From the NCBI RefSeq assembly GCF_002926165.1, contig NZ_MAGP01000024.1:51876-115875 (forward strand): a stretch of DNA of 64,000 nt, in the 5' to 3' direction. This DNA comes from Micromonospora chalcea (GTDB lineage Bacteria > Actinomycetota > Actinomycetes > Mycobacteriales > Micromonosporaceae). Below the pieces are notes generated by a model that saw nothing but the letters and a program-made list of their open reading frames with translations, ran no database searches and was not told the DNA's origin. Position numbers and translations under genes: made by a program. This document shows positions 34,213 through 43,380 of the stretch, one piece after another; the stretch's first letter is position 1, and every line of letters begins with the position of its first letter.

Positions 34213-35496
34213 ATGAGAGCCCGGGTCCTGGCCGCCGTCACCGCCGTCACCCTGCTCGCCGCCGGGACACCCGCACCGGCGCCGGCCGCCCCCGGGACGG
34301 CCACCGCGCCCGGCGCCACCGCGCCCGGCGCCACCGTGCCCTGCCCCCGGCAGCCCGCGCCGAAGGTGAGCCGGCCGCCCCGCCCCACGCCGCCGGCCAC
34401 GACGCCCGAACAGGCGGCGGTGGGCGGGGAGGCGCTGGCCGGCGCCGGACTGGTCGCGCCGCCGGGCAGCCCCGCGCCCCCGGCGGTCACCGCCAGCACC
34501 TGGCTCGTGGCGGACCTGGACACCGGCGCCGTTCTGGGCGCGTGCGGGGCGCACGTCCCCGGCACGCCGGCCAGCACCCAGAAACTGCTGCTGGCCGCCA
34601 CCATGCTGAGCCGGCTCGACCCGAAGCAGGTGGCCGTCGCGACCCGCGCCGACCTCGACATCGAACCGGGCAGCTCGGCCGTCGGGCTGCTCGTCGGTGG
34701 ACGCTACAGCGTGGAGACGCTCTGGCTGGGCCTGCTCCTGCAGTCCGGCAACGACGCGGCGAACATGCTGGCCCGTCTCGGCGCCGGCAGCACGCAGGCC
34801 GGCGTCGCCGAGATGAACGCGCAGGCCCGCCGGCTCGGCGCCGGGCAGACCCACGCGGTCACCCCGTCCGGACTGGACGGCCCCGGGCAGTTCACCACCG
34901 CGTACGACCTGGCGCTGATCGCGCGGGCCTGCTTCGCCGACGCCGCGTTCCGCCGGTACGCGCTCACCGAACGCACACAGATCCCGGCCCAGCCCGCCCT
35001 GAAGAAGGGCGGGTTCCAGATCCAGAACGAGAACCAGCTGATCTACCGCTATCCGGGCGCGCTCGGCGGCAAGACCGGTTTCACCGAGCTGGCCCGGCAC
35101 AGTTACGTCGGCGCCGCGCAACGCGGCGGACGCCGTCTCGTGGTGACGCTGCTCGGCGCCGAGGCCAGGCCGGTACGCGGCTGGCAGCAGGGCGCCCAGC
35201 TGCTCGACTGGGGCTTCGGGCTGCCTCGGGACGCCTCGGTCGGCCGGCTGGTGGAGCCGGGTGAGGGGGACGCCGAGGCGGCGGAACCCCGTAACGCTCC
35301 CGCCGCCGCGCCGGCCCGTACCGTCTCGCCGCCGTGGCGGGGGCCGGCCGGCACCGCGCTGCGCCGCGTCGGCGAGGGGGACTGGCGGATGATCGTGCCG
35401 CTCGCCGGTCTGCTCGCCCTCACCGTCGGTGGGGTGGCGGCGGTGCTCGCCGCCCGCCGGGGCCGGTCCCGCCGCCGCGGACGCCGCCGCGCCTGA
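34213..35496 (+). CDS. D-alanyl-D-alanine carboxypeptidase (DacA-type, copy 1)
   Basis: 427 aa. Signal peptide, then a Pro-rich linker. The S11 domain has SxxK in TPASTQKLLLAATM near residue 125, SxN in LQSGNDAANML near 179, and KTG in LGGKTGFTELA near 285. A C-terminal membrane helix (MIVPLAGLLALTVGGVAAVLAA) and Arg-rich tail anchor it outside. It trims the terminal D-Ala from peptidoglycan stem peptides. -10 TATGGT (34199-34204) is 8 nt before ATG, so the mRNA is probably leaderless. A close paralogue lies at 37534. Confidence 0.92.
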   Translation: MRARVLAAVTAVTLLAAGTPAPAPAAPGTATAPGATAPGATVPCPRQPAPKVSRPPRPTPPATTPEQAAVGGEALAGAGLVAPPGSPAPPAVTASTWLVADLDTGAVLGACGAHVPGTPASTQKLLLAATMLSRLDPKQVAVATRADLDIEPGSSAVGLLVGGRYSVETLWLGLLLQSGNDAANMLARLGAGSTQAGVAEMNAQARRLGAGQTHAVTPSGLDGPGQFTTAYDLALIARACFADAAFRRYALTERTQIPAQPALKKGGFQIQNENQLIYRYPGALGGKTGFTELARHSYVGAAQRGGRRLVVTLLGAEARPVRGWQQGAQLLDWGFGLPRDASVGRLVEPGEGDAEAAEPRNAPAAAPARTVSPPWRGPAGTALRRVGEGDWRMIVPLAGLLALTVGGVAAVLAARRGRSRRRGRRRA

Positions 35497-35550
35497 ACCC
35501 GGCGTCCCGGCGGGTCGCGTGGACACCGATTCCGTGGGTATGCGCCCGGC

Positions 35551-36714
35551 ATGGAGCACCCGGGCCGGATCGTGGTGGTCTCGGCGGACATCGGCGCCGG
35601 ACACGACCGGGCCGCTGACGAGCTGGCGCAACGGCTGCGTGCGCGGGGCTTCGCGGTGGACCGGCTGAACCTTCTGCACCTGCTGCCCCGCCCGCTGCAC
35701 CGGGCGGTGCGCGAGACGTACCGGGGGGTGCTGCACCGGCTCCCGTGGGGCTACCACGCGCTGTTCCGGCTGACCGGCAGCTCACCGACGGCCGTACGCG
35801 CGATCCGCGCGCTGCTGAGGCCGTTGCGCCGTCGCCTGCGCCGCCGCATCCCGTCCGACACCCGGGCCGTGGTCACCACCTATCCGTTCGCCAACCAGCT
35901 CCTCGGCCCGTTGCGGCGGCACGGGCGGCTCCGTGTCCCGGTGATCACCTACGTGACCGATTTCGTGGTGCACCCGACCTGGCTCGCGCCGGGCGTGGAC
36001 GTGTACTGCGCGGTCCGCCACGCCGAGACGCGCCAGGCCGACGCCGCCGACGTCACGGTGGTGCAGCCGCTGGTGTCCCGCGCCTTCGCCCGGCCCGGCC
36101 CGGAGGACCGTCAGCGGGCCCGTCAGCGGTTCGGCCTGCCGGCCGACGGTGTGCTCGCGCTTGTCGTCGCGGGCTCCTGGGGCGCCGGCGAGGTGCCGGC
36201 GACGGTGGCCGAGGTCGCCGCGGGGGCTGGCCGCCCGGTGGTGGTGTGCGGGCACAACGCGGCGCTGCGCCGCCGGCTGCACGGCGCCGGCCGGTACGTG
36301 CTGGGCTGGGTCGACGACATGCCGGCACTGATGCGCGCCGTCGACGTGATGGTGGAGAACGCCGGCGGGCTGACCTGCCAGGAGGCGCTGGCGGCCGGGC
36401 TGCCGGTGGTCACGTACCGGCCCATCGCCGGTCACGGGCGTGCGAACGCCGCGATCCTGGCCCGCGCCGGCCTGAGCCGGTGGGCGGGCACACCGCAGCA
36501 GCTCGGGCCGGTGCTCGCGGCGGTGATCGGGACTTCACCGGTGGTCCCGTCCCACGACGACGTGTCCCAGGACCCGGCCGGCCTGGTCGCCGAGGCGGCT
36601 CGCCGGGCGCCGCCCGCGGGTTCGGCCGGCACGCGCCGCCCGCTGCTGGACCCGGTCGGCGACGCGGTCGCCGTACTCGCCGCGATGCTGCAGTCCACCG
36701 GCGGTCTGCGATGA
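35551..36714 (+). CDS. MGDG-synthase-type glycosyltransferase (GT28)
   Basis: 387 aa. The N-terminal MGDG_synth domain starts IVVVSADIGAGHDRAADELA, and the C-terminal GT-B half contains VVVCGHNAALRRRL, GWVDDMPALMRAVDVMVENAGGLT (split by short loops) and EALAAGLPVVTYRP with GHGRANA. This family transfers hexose to diacylglycerol or similar lipids, so it likely makes a glycolipid membrane anchor. There is no TM. It overlaps the deacetylase start by 4 nt, and this unit sits between the two carboxypeptidase paralogues. Confidence 0.85.
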   Translation: MEHPGRIVVVSADIGAGHDRAADELAQRLRARGFAVDRLNLLHLLPRPLHRAVRETYRGVLHRLPWGYHALFRLTGSSPTAVRAIRALLRPLRRRLRRRIPSDTRAVVTTYPFANQLLGPLRRHGRLRVPVITYVTDFVVHPTWLAPGVDVYCAVRHAETRQADAADVTVVQPLVSRAFARPGPEDRQRARQRFGLPADGVLALVVAGSWGAGEVPATVAEVAAGAGRPVVVCGHNAALRRRLHGAGRYVLGWVDDMPALMRAVDVMVENAGGLTCQEALAAGLPVVTYRPIAGHGRANAAILARAGLSRWAGTPQQLGPVLAAVIGTSPVVPSHDDVSQDPAGLVAEAARRAPPAGSAGTRRPLLDPVGDAVAVLAAMLQSTGGLR

Positions 36715-37433
36715 GAGCGGCGACCCTGGCCCGGGCCGCCGCGCTCGCGCTGCCGGTGCTGCAGGTGGCGCCGTCGGTCACGGCGCTGCCCGCCGTGCGG
36801 CGGCGGTGGCTGCCCGGCCTGCACGGAATCGGGGCGCCCGACCGGGTCGCGCTGACCTTCGACGACGGCCCGGACCCGGAGTCCACCGGCCACGTCCTGG
36901 ACGTGCTGGCGGCGCACCGGGTCCGTGCCACGTTCTTCGTGCTCGGCGCGATGCTGCGGCGCAACCCGGCGCTGGGCCGCCGGCTGGTCGACGACGGCCA
37001 CGAGGTGGCCGTGCACGGCTGGACGCACGACAACCTGCTGCTGCGCGGCCCGGCCCGCACCGTCCGGGACCTGACCCGCGCGTACGACCTGGTCACGGAC
37101 GTGACCGGCCGTGCGCCCCGGTTCCTGCGACCGCCGTACGGCGTGCTCACCGCCGCGGCTCTCACGGCCGCCCGGCGGCTGCGTCTGCGGCCGGTGCTGT
37201 GGAGCTGCTGGGGGCGGGACTGGACCGCCACGGCCACCGCCGACACGGTCGCGCGAACCGTCCTGTCCGGGCTGGAGGGAGGCGGCACGATCCTGCTGCA
37301 CGACTCCTCCCGTACCGCCGCGCCGGGCGCCTGGCGTGCCGGTGTCGCCGCGCTTCCGCGCGTGCTGGCCGAGTGCCGTCGCCGCGGATGGCACGTCGGC
37401 CCGCTCAGCGGTCACGGGCTGCCCGCGCGCTGA
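36711..37433 (+). CDS. Polysaccharide deacetylase (NodB domain, CE4)
   Basis: 240 aa. CE4 motifs in order: TFDDGPD near residue 49 (catalytic Asp and metal Asp), HGWTHDN near 99 (H-x3-H metal ligands), RPPYG near 138, SCWGRDW, and ILLHDSS near 197. The N-terminal ARAAALALPVLQVAPSVTA could act as signal or anchor. It removes N-acetyl groups from a glycan, perhaps peptidoglycan or a secreted polysaccharide. ATGA overlap with the glycosyltransferase indicates coupling. Confidence 0.9.
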   Translation: MRAATLARAAALALPVLQVAPSVTALPAVRRRWLPGLHGIGAPDRVALTFDDGPDPESTGHVLDVLAAHRVRATFFVLGAMLRRNPALGRRLVDDGHEVAVHGWTHDNLLLRGPARTVRDLTRAYDLVTDVTGRAPRFLRPPYGVLTAAALTAARRLRLRPVLWSCWGRDWTATATADTVARTVLSGLEGGGTILLHDSSRTAAPGAWRAGVAALPRVLAECRRRGWHVGPLSGHGLPAR

Positions 37434-37533
37434 TCCGGGCACGGGCGGGGGAGCCTACCGCGTGGCCCCGGCGCCGGGGCCCGAATCCCGGAGCCGGTGA
37501 CCCGTTCGGGTCGGCGTGGCTAGCGTCCGGGTC

Positions 37534-38820
37534 ATGAGGACCTGGGGATCCTTCGTGGCGCTGGCCGCCGCCCTGCTGGTGCCGGTGTCGGCGACGCCCG
37601 CGGTGGCGGGCGTCCGCGCGCCCGTACGCCGGATGCCGGCCGCGCCGCCCTGCCCGAACGTGCCGCCCCCGTCGACCCGGCCGCCGCAGCCGCCGCCCGC
37701 GCCCGATCCGGCCGCGCGGGCCGTCGGCGGCGCGGCGCTGGACACCGCCGGGCTGGTCGTCCCGCCCGCGTCGACCGCGCCGCCGCCGGTCACCGCCACC
37801 TCCTGGGTGGTCGCCGACCTGGACAGTGGCGCGGTGCTCGGCGGCTGCGGGCCGCACGAGTACGCGGTGCCCGCGAGCGTGCAGAAGCTGCTGCTGGCGG
37901 CCACGATGCTGCCCCGGCTGGACCCGAACCGGGAGGTCACCGTGACCGCCGGGGATCTGGCCGTGGAACCGGGCAGCTCGGCGGTCGGGCTGGTCGAGGG
38001 CGGGCGGTACCGGATCGAGACGATCTGGCTGGGACTGCTGCTGCGTTCCGGCAACGAGGCGGCGAACGCGCTGGCCCGCCTCGGCGGCGGCCCGGACGGA
38101 CTGGCCGGCGGGGTGCGGGCGATGAACGAGGAGGCGCACCGGCTCGGCGCGCGGCAGACCCACGCGGTCACCCCGTCCGGGCTGGACGGTCCGGGCCAGT
38201 TCACCAGCGCGTACGACCTGGCGCTCATCGCGCGGGCGTGCTTCGCGAACCCGGCCTTCCGCCGGTACGCCGCCACCCGTTCGGCGCAGATCCCGGCCCA
38301 GCCGGCGCTGCGCAAGAAGGCGTTCGCGATCTCCAACGACAACATGCTGCTGGACCAGTACCCGGGCGCGATCGGCGGCAAGACCGGCTTCACCGACCTG
38401 GCCCGGCACACCTACGTCGGCGCCGCCGAGCGCGGCGGGCGGCGGCTCGTGGTCACGCTGCTCGGCGCCGAGGTGACCAGCCAGCGGGGCTGGCAGCAGG
38501 GCGCCGCGCTGCTGGACTGGGGATTCGCGCAGCCTCGGGACGCCTCGGTCGGGCGGCTGGTCGAGCCGGGTGAGCTGGACCGGACCGCGCCACCGGCGGG
38601 CGGCGGGGCGTCGGCCCTGGCCGGGCACGCCGACCTGCGTGGCGGCGCGCCGGGCCCCGGCGCCGCGCCCAGCGCCGGTGTGACGGTGGCGGTGGGCGCG
38701 GTGCTGACGGCCGGGGGAGCGGTGCTGCTGGCGCGGCGGCGCCGGCACGCCGCGGCGGCCGCCGCCACCATGTCGACCGGGCCGGTTCTGCGCGAGCCGG
38801 AAATTCCGGAACAGGACTGA
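37534..38820 (+). CDS. D-alanyl-D-alanine carboxypeptidase (DacA-type, copy 2)
   Basis: 428 aa with the same architecture as the 34213 gene: signal, Pro linker, SVQK, SGNEAAN, GGKTGFTDLARHTYVGAA, C-terminal TM (VTVAVGAVLTAGGAVLLA) and basic tail. Long identical stretches with copy 1, such as THAVTPSGLDGPGQFT and PRDASVGRLVEPGE, show a recent duplication. TAGCGT (37521-37526) is 7 nt before ATG. The two copies have separate promoters and could respond to different conditions. Confidence 0.92.
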   Translation: MRTWGSFVALAAALLVPVSATPAVAGVRAPVRRMPAAPPCPNVPPPSTRPPQPPPAPDPAARAVGGAALDTAGLVVPPASTAPPPVTATSWVVADLDSGAVLGGCGPHEYAVPASVQKLLLAATMLPRLDPNREVTVTAGDLAVEPGSSAVGLVEGGRYRIETIWLGLLLRSGNEAANALARLGGGPDGLAGGVRAMNEEAHRLGARQTHAVTPSGLDGPGQFTSAYDLALIARACFANPAFRRYAATRSAQIPAQPALRKKAFAISNDNMLLDQYPGAIGGKTGFTDLARHTYVGAAERGGRRLVVTLLGAEVTSQRGWQQGAALLDWGFAQPRDASVGRLVEPGELDRTAPPAGGGASALAGHADLRGGAPGPGAAPSAGVTVAVGAVLTAGGAVLLARRRRHAAAAAATMSTGPVLREPEIPEQD

Positions 38821-38835
38821 AAGCGGCGGTCCGGG

Positions 38836-39861
38836 TCAGCGGCAGGCGGGCGCCGCGGTGCTGTCGCGCACCACCAGTTCGGTGGCCAGTTCGACCCGGG
38901 GCGAGTCGATCTCCTCACCCTGGGCCAGCCGCAGCACGGTACGCGCGGCGAGCCGCCCCATCTCGACGAGGGGCTGGCGGACGGTGGTCAGCGGCGGGGA
39001 GGCCCACCGTGCCTCGGGCAGGTCGTCGAAGCCCACCACGCTCACGTCGTCGCAGACCCGCAGGCCGCGCCGGCGCACCGCCTCGTACACCCCGAACGCC
39101 ATCTGGTCGCTCGCCGCGAAGATGGCCGTCGGCGGCTCGTCGAGGTCGAGCAGCGCGCCACCGGCGGTGAACCCGGAGGCGTGGTAGAAGTCGCCGGGCT
39201 GCACCAGCCGGTCGTCGGCGGCCACACCGGCAGCGGCCAGCGCGGCCCGGTAGCCGTCCAGCCGGGCTCGGCTGCACAGCAGGTGCGGCGGGCCGGCCAC
39301 GAAACCGATCCGCCGGTGGCCGAGCTTGAGCAGGTGCTCGGTGGCGGCCAGGCCGCCGGTCCAGTTGGTGGCGCCGATCGCCGGCACGTCGGTGGCGGCC
39401 ACGCCGGCAGCCGGGTCGACCACCACCACCGGCACGTTGAGGCGGCGCAACTGGGCCTGCACGGCCGGGCTCAGGTGCGAGGTCACCACGATCACGCCGT
39501 CGGACGCGCGGGCGCGCAGGTTGTGCAGCCACTGCCGGGTGGAGCTGGACTCGCGGTGGATCGCCGAGACGACGGTGCCCACCCCGGCGGCGTGACTGAC
39601 GTCCTCCACGCCGCGGATGATCTCCACGGCCCAAGGGCTGTCCAGGTCGTTGAAGACCAGGTCGACCAGGTCCGCCCGGCGCACCGTACGGCTGCCCCGG
39701 CGCCGGTAGCCGTGGTGGCGCAGCAGCTCCTCGACCCGTTCCCGCGTGTCCGGCGCGACGTCGGACCGCCCGTTGAGCACGCGCGACACGGTCGGGACCG
39801 AGACGCCGGCCTCCCGTGCGATCGCGGTGATGGTCACCCTGCGTTCGTCGTCCGCGCTCAC
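38836..39861 (-). CDS. LacI-family transcriptional regulator
   Basis: 341 aa from GTG 39861 (AAGGGAA upstream). The HTH ITAIAREAGVSVPTVSRVLNG with hinge VAPDTRERVEELL is at the N-terminus. The periplasmic-binding-like domain has DGVIVVTSHLS, RRIGFVAGPP and AIFAASDQMAFGVYEA. It is divergent from the acetyl-esterase gene; the palindrome at 39981-39993 is the likely binding site. The inducer is probably a sugar or deacetylated sugar, inferred from the neighbour. Confidence 0.93.
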   Translation of the reverse strand: MSADDERRVTITAIAREAGVSVPTVSRVLNGRSDVAPDTRERVEELLRHHGYRRRGSRTVRRADLVDLVFNDLDSPWAVEIIRGVEDVSHAAGVGTVVSAIHRESSSTRQWLHNLRARASDGVIVVTSHLSPAVQAQLRRLNVPVVVVDPAAGVAATDVPAIGATNWTGGLAATEHLLKLGHRRIGFVAGPPHLLCSRARLDGYRAALAAAGVAADDRLVQPGDFYHASGFTAGGALLDLDEPPTAIFAASDQMAFGVYEAVRRRGLRVCDDVSVVGFDDLPEARWASPPLTTVRQPLVEMGRLAARTVLRLAQGEEIDSPRVELATELVVRDSTAAPACR

Positions 39862-39939
39862 CCGTGTTCCCTTCGCCGGCTGCCGGAACCGACCGGTAGA
39901 CCGTCCCGCCCCACGCACATCTTGCCGTACGCAGAGGGC

Positions 39940-39993
39940 TTGACGACAGGCCGGACCGGCCCTAGCGTTCGCACGAGTTGCGGAAACGTTCCG
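39940..39993 (+). promoter_or_regulatory. Promoter and LacI-type operator for the esterase gene
   Basis: -35 TTGACG (39940-39945), exact 17-nt spacer, -10 TAGCGT (39963-39968). CGGAA-ACG-TTCCG (39981-39993) is a 13-nt palindrome carrying the GGAAACGTT core typical of LacI-family operators. It sits about +6 to +18, where bound repressor would block transcription. Confidence 0.75.
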
Positions 39994-40059
39994 GAAATGC
40001 GCCAGCCATCTTCCGGCGGCTCGCCGTCCACCCCGACGAACGACGAGGAAGACCGAGGC

Positions 40060-41025
40060 GTGCTCACCGACCTGACCGAGGCCGAACTCCGTACCTACCG
40101 CAGCGACCTGCACGAGCCTGCCGACTTCGACGCCTTCTGGGCTGACACTCTCGCACAGGCGCGCTCGTGCGGCGACCCCGTGACGGCGACCCCGCTGCCG
40201 ACGCCGCTGACCGGTGTCGACGTCTTCGACGTGACCTTCCCCGGCTTCGCCGGACAGCCGATCCGCGCGTGGCTGCGGGCGCCGCGCGGCGCGTCCGGCC
40301 CGCTGCCCACGATCGTGCAGTACGTCGGGTACGGCGGCGGGCGCGGCCACGCGCTGGAGAACCTGCTCTGGTCCGCAGCCGGCTTCGCCCACCTCCAGAT
40401 GGACACCCGTGGCCAGGGCTCGGGGTGGAGCCGGGGCGACACCCCGGACGTGGCCGCCGCCGGGCCGCAGGCGCCGGGCATGGCCACCCGGGGCATCGAG
40501 GACCCGAACAAGTACTACTACCGTCGTTTCCTCACCGACGCGGTCCGCGCCGTGGACGCCGCGCGTGAGCTGCCGGCAGTCGACCCGGACCGGATCGCCG
40601 TTCTCGGTCACAGCCAGGGCGGGGCCGCAGCGCTCGCGGCCGCCGCGCTGGCGCCGTCGGTACGCGCGGCGGTGGCGTACGTGCCGTTCCTCTGCGACAT
40701 CCCGCGCGCGATCATGATCACCGACTCGGCGCCGTTCCGGGAGATCCGGGACTACCTCGCCGTGCACCGCGACCGCGAGGAGCAGACGCTGCGCACGCTC
40801 GGCTACGTCGACGGCGTCGCGTTCGCCCGCCGCGCCACCGCGCCGGCCCGGTTCTCCGTCGCGCTGATGGACGAGATCGTCCCGCCGTCCACGGTCTACG
40901 CCGCCTACCACGACTACCGGGGCGACAAGGACCTGACGGTGTGGCGGTTCAACGGCCACGAGGCGGGCGGCATCGACGACGACGCCGCCGCTGTGGACTT
41001 CCTGCGTACCGTCCTGGGCGGCTGA
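40060..41025 (+). CDS. Acetyl xylan esterase/cephalosporin-C deacetylase family
   Basis: 321 aa from GTG 40060 with GAGGAAG upstream; ATG 39997 would put the SD inside the gene. AXE1-type alpha/beta hydrolase: IVQYVGYGGGRG oxyanion region, MDTRGQGSGWS, nucleophile Ser in GHSQGGAAALAAA near residue 187, Asp in MDEIVPPST near 273 and His in NGHEAGG near 304. Members are cytosolic and deacetylate xylo-oligosaccharides or cephalosporin C. With a LacI repressor this looks like a sugar-ester utilisation unit. Confidence 0.92.
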   Translation: MLTDLTEAELRTYRSDLHEPADFDAFWADTLAQARSCGDPVTATPLPTPLTGVDVFDVTFPGFAGQPIRAWLRAPRGASGPLPTIVQYVGYGGGRGHALENLLWSAAGFAHLQMDTRGQGSGWSRGDTPDVAAAGPQAPGMATRGIEDPNKYYYRRFLTDAVRAVDAARELPAVDPDRIAVLGHSQGGAAALAAAALAPSVRAAVAYVPFLCDIPRAIMITDSAPFREIRDYLAVHRDREEQTLRTLGYVDGVAFARRATAPARFSVALMDEIVPPSTVYAAYHDYRGDKDLTVWRFNGHEAGGIDDDAAAVDFLRTVLGG

Positions 41026-41073
41026 CCACCGGTTCCGCCGATGCCGGCCCGCCCGGGCTGGTAGACACGGCGG

Positions 41074-41898
41074 ATGGGCACCGGCATGCGCGCGACGGCG
41101 GGCCTGGCCGTGGCGACCGCGCTGCTCGCCGCCGCCTGCCAGCGGCCCGCGCCGTCGCCGTCGCCGTCCGCGCCGCCGTCAGCCACCCCGACCGGCCCGC
41201 GGGCCCCGGCGGACTTCGTGGACCTCAGCACCGTCGACCCCACCGTCCGCACCGACATCCGGTACGCGGGCCCGCACAACTTCGTCGGCCGCCCGATCGA
41301 CGGGTACGCCGAACCACGCTGCCTGCTCACCCGCCCGGCGGCGCAGGCGCTGCACCGGGTGCAGACCGCCGCGCAGGCCGGCGGGCACAGCCTCAAGGTG
41401 TACGACTGCTACCGCCCGCAGCGCGCCGCCGACGACTTCGTCGCCTGGGCGAAACTCCCCGGCGACCAGCTGATGAAGGGCGAGTTCTACCCCGCCGTGC
41501 CGAAGGACCGGCTCTTCGCCGACGGTTACATCGGCGCGCCCACCGCGCACAGCCGGGGCAGCACCGTCGACCTGACCCTGGTGCTGGTCTCCGGGCCCCC
41601 GCAGGCCGGGTACACGCCCGGTCAGCCGCTGGTGCCCTGCACCGACCCGGCCGGGCGCCGCTTCGCCGACGACTCGATCGACATGGGCACCGGCTTCGAC
41701 TGCTTCGACCCGCGTGCCCACACCGCCGACGCGCGGATCAGCGACACCGCCCGGAACAACAGGGACCTGCTGCGCCGGCTGATGTCCGCGCAGGGCTTCG
41801 AGAACTATCCGCTGGAGTGGTGGCACTACCGGTACGTCGACGAGCCGTACCCGGACACCTGGTTCGACTTCCCGGTGGCCGGTTCGTCGCTGCGGTGA
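41074..41898 (+). CDS. VanX-like D-Ala-D-Ala dipeptidase (M15D), lipoprotein
   Basis: 274 aa. Lipobox LLAAAC near residue 22. The zinc dipeptidase core shows YDCYRPQRA (substrate Arg), AHSRGSTVDLTLV (His and Asp ligands, S-x-x-x-S-x-x-D) and EWWHYRY (Glu base and His ligand). These match VanX-type dipeptidases. Anchored outside, it would cleave D-Ala-D-Ala in the wall rather than the cytoplasmic pool as resistance VanX does. TAGACA (41062-41067) is 6 nt before ATG. Confidence 0.9.
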   Translation: MGTGMRATAGLAVATALLAAACQRPAPSPSPSAPPSATPTGPRAPADFVDLSTVDPTVRTDIRYAGPHNFVGRPIDGYAEPRCLLTRPAAQALHRVQTAAQAGGHSLKVYDCYRPQRAADDFVAWAKLPGDQLMKGEFYPAVPKDRLFADGYIGAPTAHSRGSTVDLTLVLVSGPPQAGYTPGQPLVPCTDPAGRRFADDSIDMGTGFDCFDPRAHTADARISDTARNNRDLLRRLMSAQGFENYPLEWWHYRYVDEPYPDTWFDFPVAGSSLR

Positions 41899-41942
41899 CG
41901 CGGCCGTTCCACCATGATCGATTGCGGCTAGGCTGGGCGTTC

Positions 41943-42449
41943 ATGGAGACCGAACGGATCGGCCCGCCGCTGCTCGGCGGGGAGCGGGAGTCGCTGCGCG
42001 CGTTTCTCGACTTCCACCGGGCCACGCTCGCCCTCAAGTGCGAGGGGCTGACCGACGAGCAGTTGCGCCGGCAGGCGTCGCCGCCGTCCACGCTGTCCCT
42101 GCTCGGGCTGGTCCGGCACATGGCGGAGGTGGAGCGCACCTGGTTCCGCCGGGTCATCGCCGCCGAGGACGTGCCGCTGGTGTGGTCGGACACCGGTGAC
42201 TTCCAGCAGGCGTACGACGCCCGCGACGCCGACGTGGCGGAGGCGTTCGAGGCGTGGCAGCGCGAGATCGAGCACGCCCGGCGCATCGAGCGGGAGGCCG
42301 AGTCCCTCGACGTGACAGGTCACCAGGCCCGCTGGGGCGAGGACGTGTCGCTGCGCCTGGTCATGCTGCACATGCTGCACGAGTACGCCCGGCACAACGG
42401 GCACGCCGACCTGATCCGGGAGGCGATCGACGGCACCGTGGGCGTCTGA
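41943..42449 (+). CDS. DinB-family protein (DUF664)
   Basis: 168 aa, four-helix bundle. SLLGLVRHMAEVERTWF (His near 58) and HMLHEYARHNGHADLIRE (His near 141 and 145) are the three metal-ligand positions of DinB/DUF664. Actinobacterial relatives are often mycothiol-dependent transferases of unknown substrate. TAGGCT (41929-41934) ends 8 nt before ATG. Close spacing to the preceding gene is 44 nt, but it seems to have its own promoter. Confidence 0.88.
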   Translation: METERIGPPLLGGERESLRAFLDFHRATLALKCEGLTDEQLRRQASPPSTLSLLGLVRHMAEVERTWFRRVIAAEDVPLVWSDTGDFQQAYDARDADVAEAFEAWQREIEHARRIEREAESLDVTGHQARWGEDVSLRLVMLHMLHEYARHNGHADLIREAIDGTVGV

Positions 42450-42459
42450 GCCCCGCCGG

Positions 42460-43233
42460 TCAGCGCCCGCGCAGCGGCAGCCAGGCCAGCACATCCTGAA
42501 TGCGCGCGTCCCAGTACGCCCAGTCGTGGTCACCCGGACCGAAGTCGACCGTGACCGGCACGTCGCGCTCGCGGGCCGCGTCGAGGAACCGCAGGTTGTC
42601 CTCGTACAGGAAGTCCTCGGTGCCGCAGGCGACGTAGAGCGCCGGCCGGTCGTCGCCGGAGCGCTCCAGCAGCCCCACCGTGTCGTCGTCGGCGGGCACC
42701 GGGTCGTCGCCCCAGACCGTGTGCCACACCACCGGGTCGACCGGGTGGGTCGGATGGTGGCGGCGGCGGGTCACGTCCAGCGCGCCGGACAGGCTCGCCG
42801 CCGCCGCGAACCGCTCCGGCCGGCGCAGCGCCCACTTCACCGCGCCGTAGCCGCCCATCGACAGGCCCGCGACGAACGTGTCCTCCCGGCGGTCGGACAG
42901 CCGGAACAACGACCGGCACACCTCGGGCAGCTCCTCGCTGAGGAACGTCCAGTACCGGTTGCCGTGCGCCTCGTCGCAGTAGAAGCTGCGCTGCACCTGC
43001 GGCATCACCACGGCCAGCCCCAGCGGCGCCACGTACCGCTCGATAGACGTGCGGCGCGTCCACACCGTGTCGTCGTCGGTCAGCCCGTGCAGCAGGTAGA
43101 GCACCGGGGGGTCACCGTCGGCGCCGGGCGCCGCCATGCCGATCCCGGCGGCACCCGGGTCGGGCAGCAGCACCGTCATCGAGGTGCCCACGCCGAGCGC
43201 CTCGGAGAAGAAGTCACACCGGATGTGCGCCAT
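42460..43233 (-). CDS. Esterase D/antigen 85-like alpha/beta hydrolase
   Basis: 257 aa. VLYLLHGLTDDDTVW (oxyanion), nucleophile Ser in GLSMGGYGAVKWAL near residue 121, Asp in ACGTEDFLYEDN near 205 and His in PGDHDWAYW near 237. The family includes S-formylglutathione hydrolase and mycolyl-transferase relatives. No signal peptide, so it acts in the cytosol. On its strand TACGCT lies 8 nt before ATG, indicating a leaderless start. Confidence 0.85.
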   Translation of the reverse strand: MAHIRCDFFSEALGVGTSMTVLLPDPGAAGIGMAAPGADGDPPVLYLLHGLTDDDTVWTRRTSIERYVAPLGLAVVMPQVQRSFYCDEAHGNRYWTFLSEELPEVCRSLFRLSDRREDTFVAGLSMGGYGAVKWALRRPERFAAAASLSGALDVTRRRHHPTHPVDPVVWHTVWGDDPVPADDDTVGLLERSGDDRPALYVACGTEDFLYEDNLRFLDAARERDVPVTVDFGPGDHDWAYWDARIQDVLAWLPLRGR

Positions 43234-43380
43234 GAGGCGGCAGCGTACCTCGCAGGGGTTCGATGAGGGCGTTCCTATTGCCCCCCGACGGTCGTACGGG
43301 ACAGGATGGCCGTGCGTGCCGGTAACACACCCGTAACCTGCGCGCTGCTGGTCTCTGTCACAAGGAAGTGGGAGTCAGGC

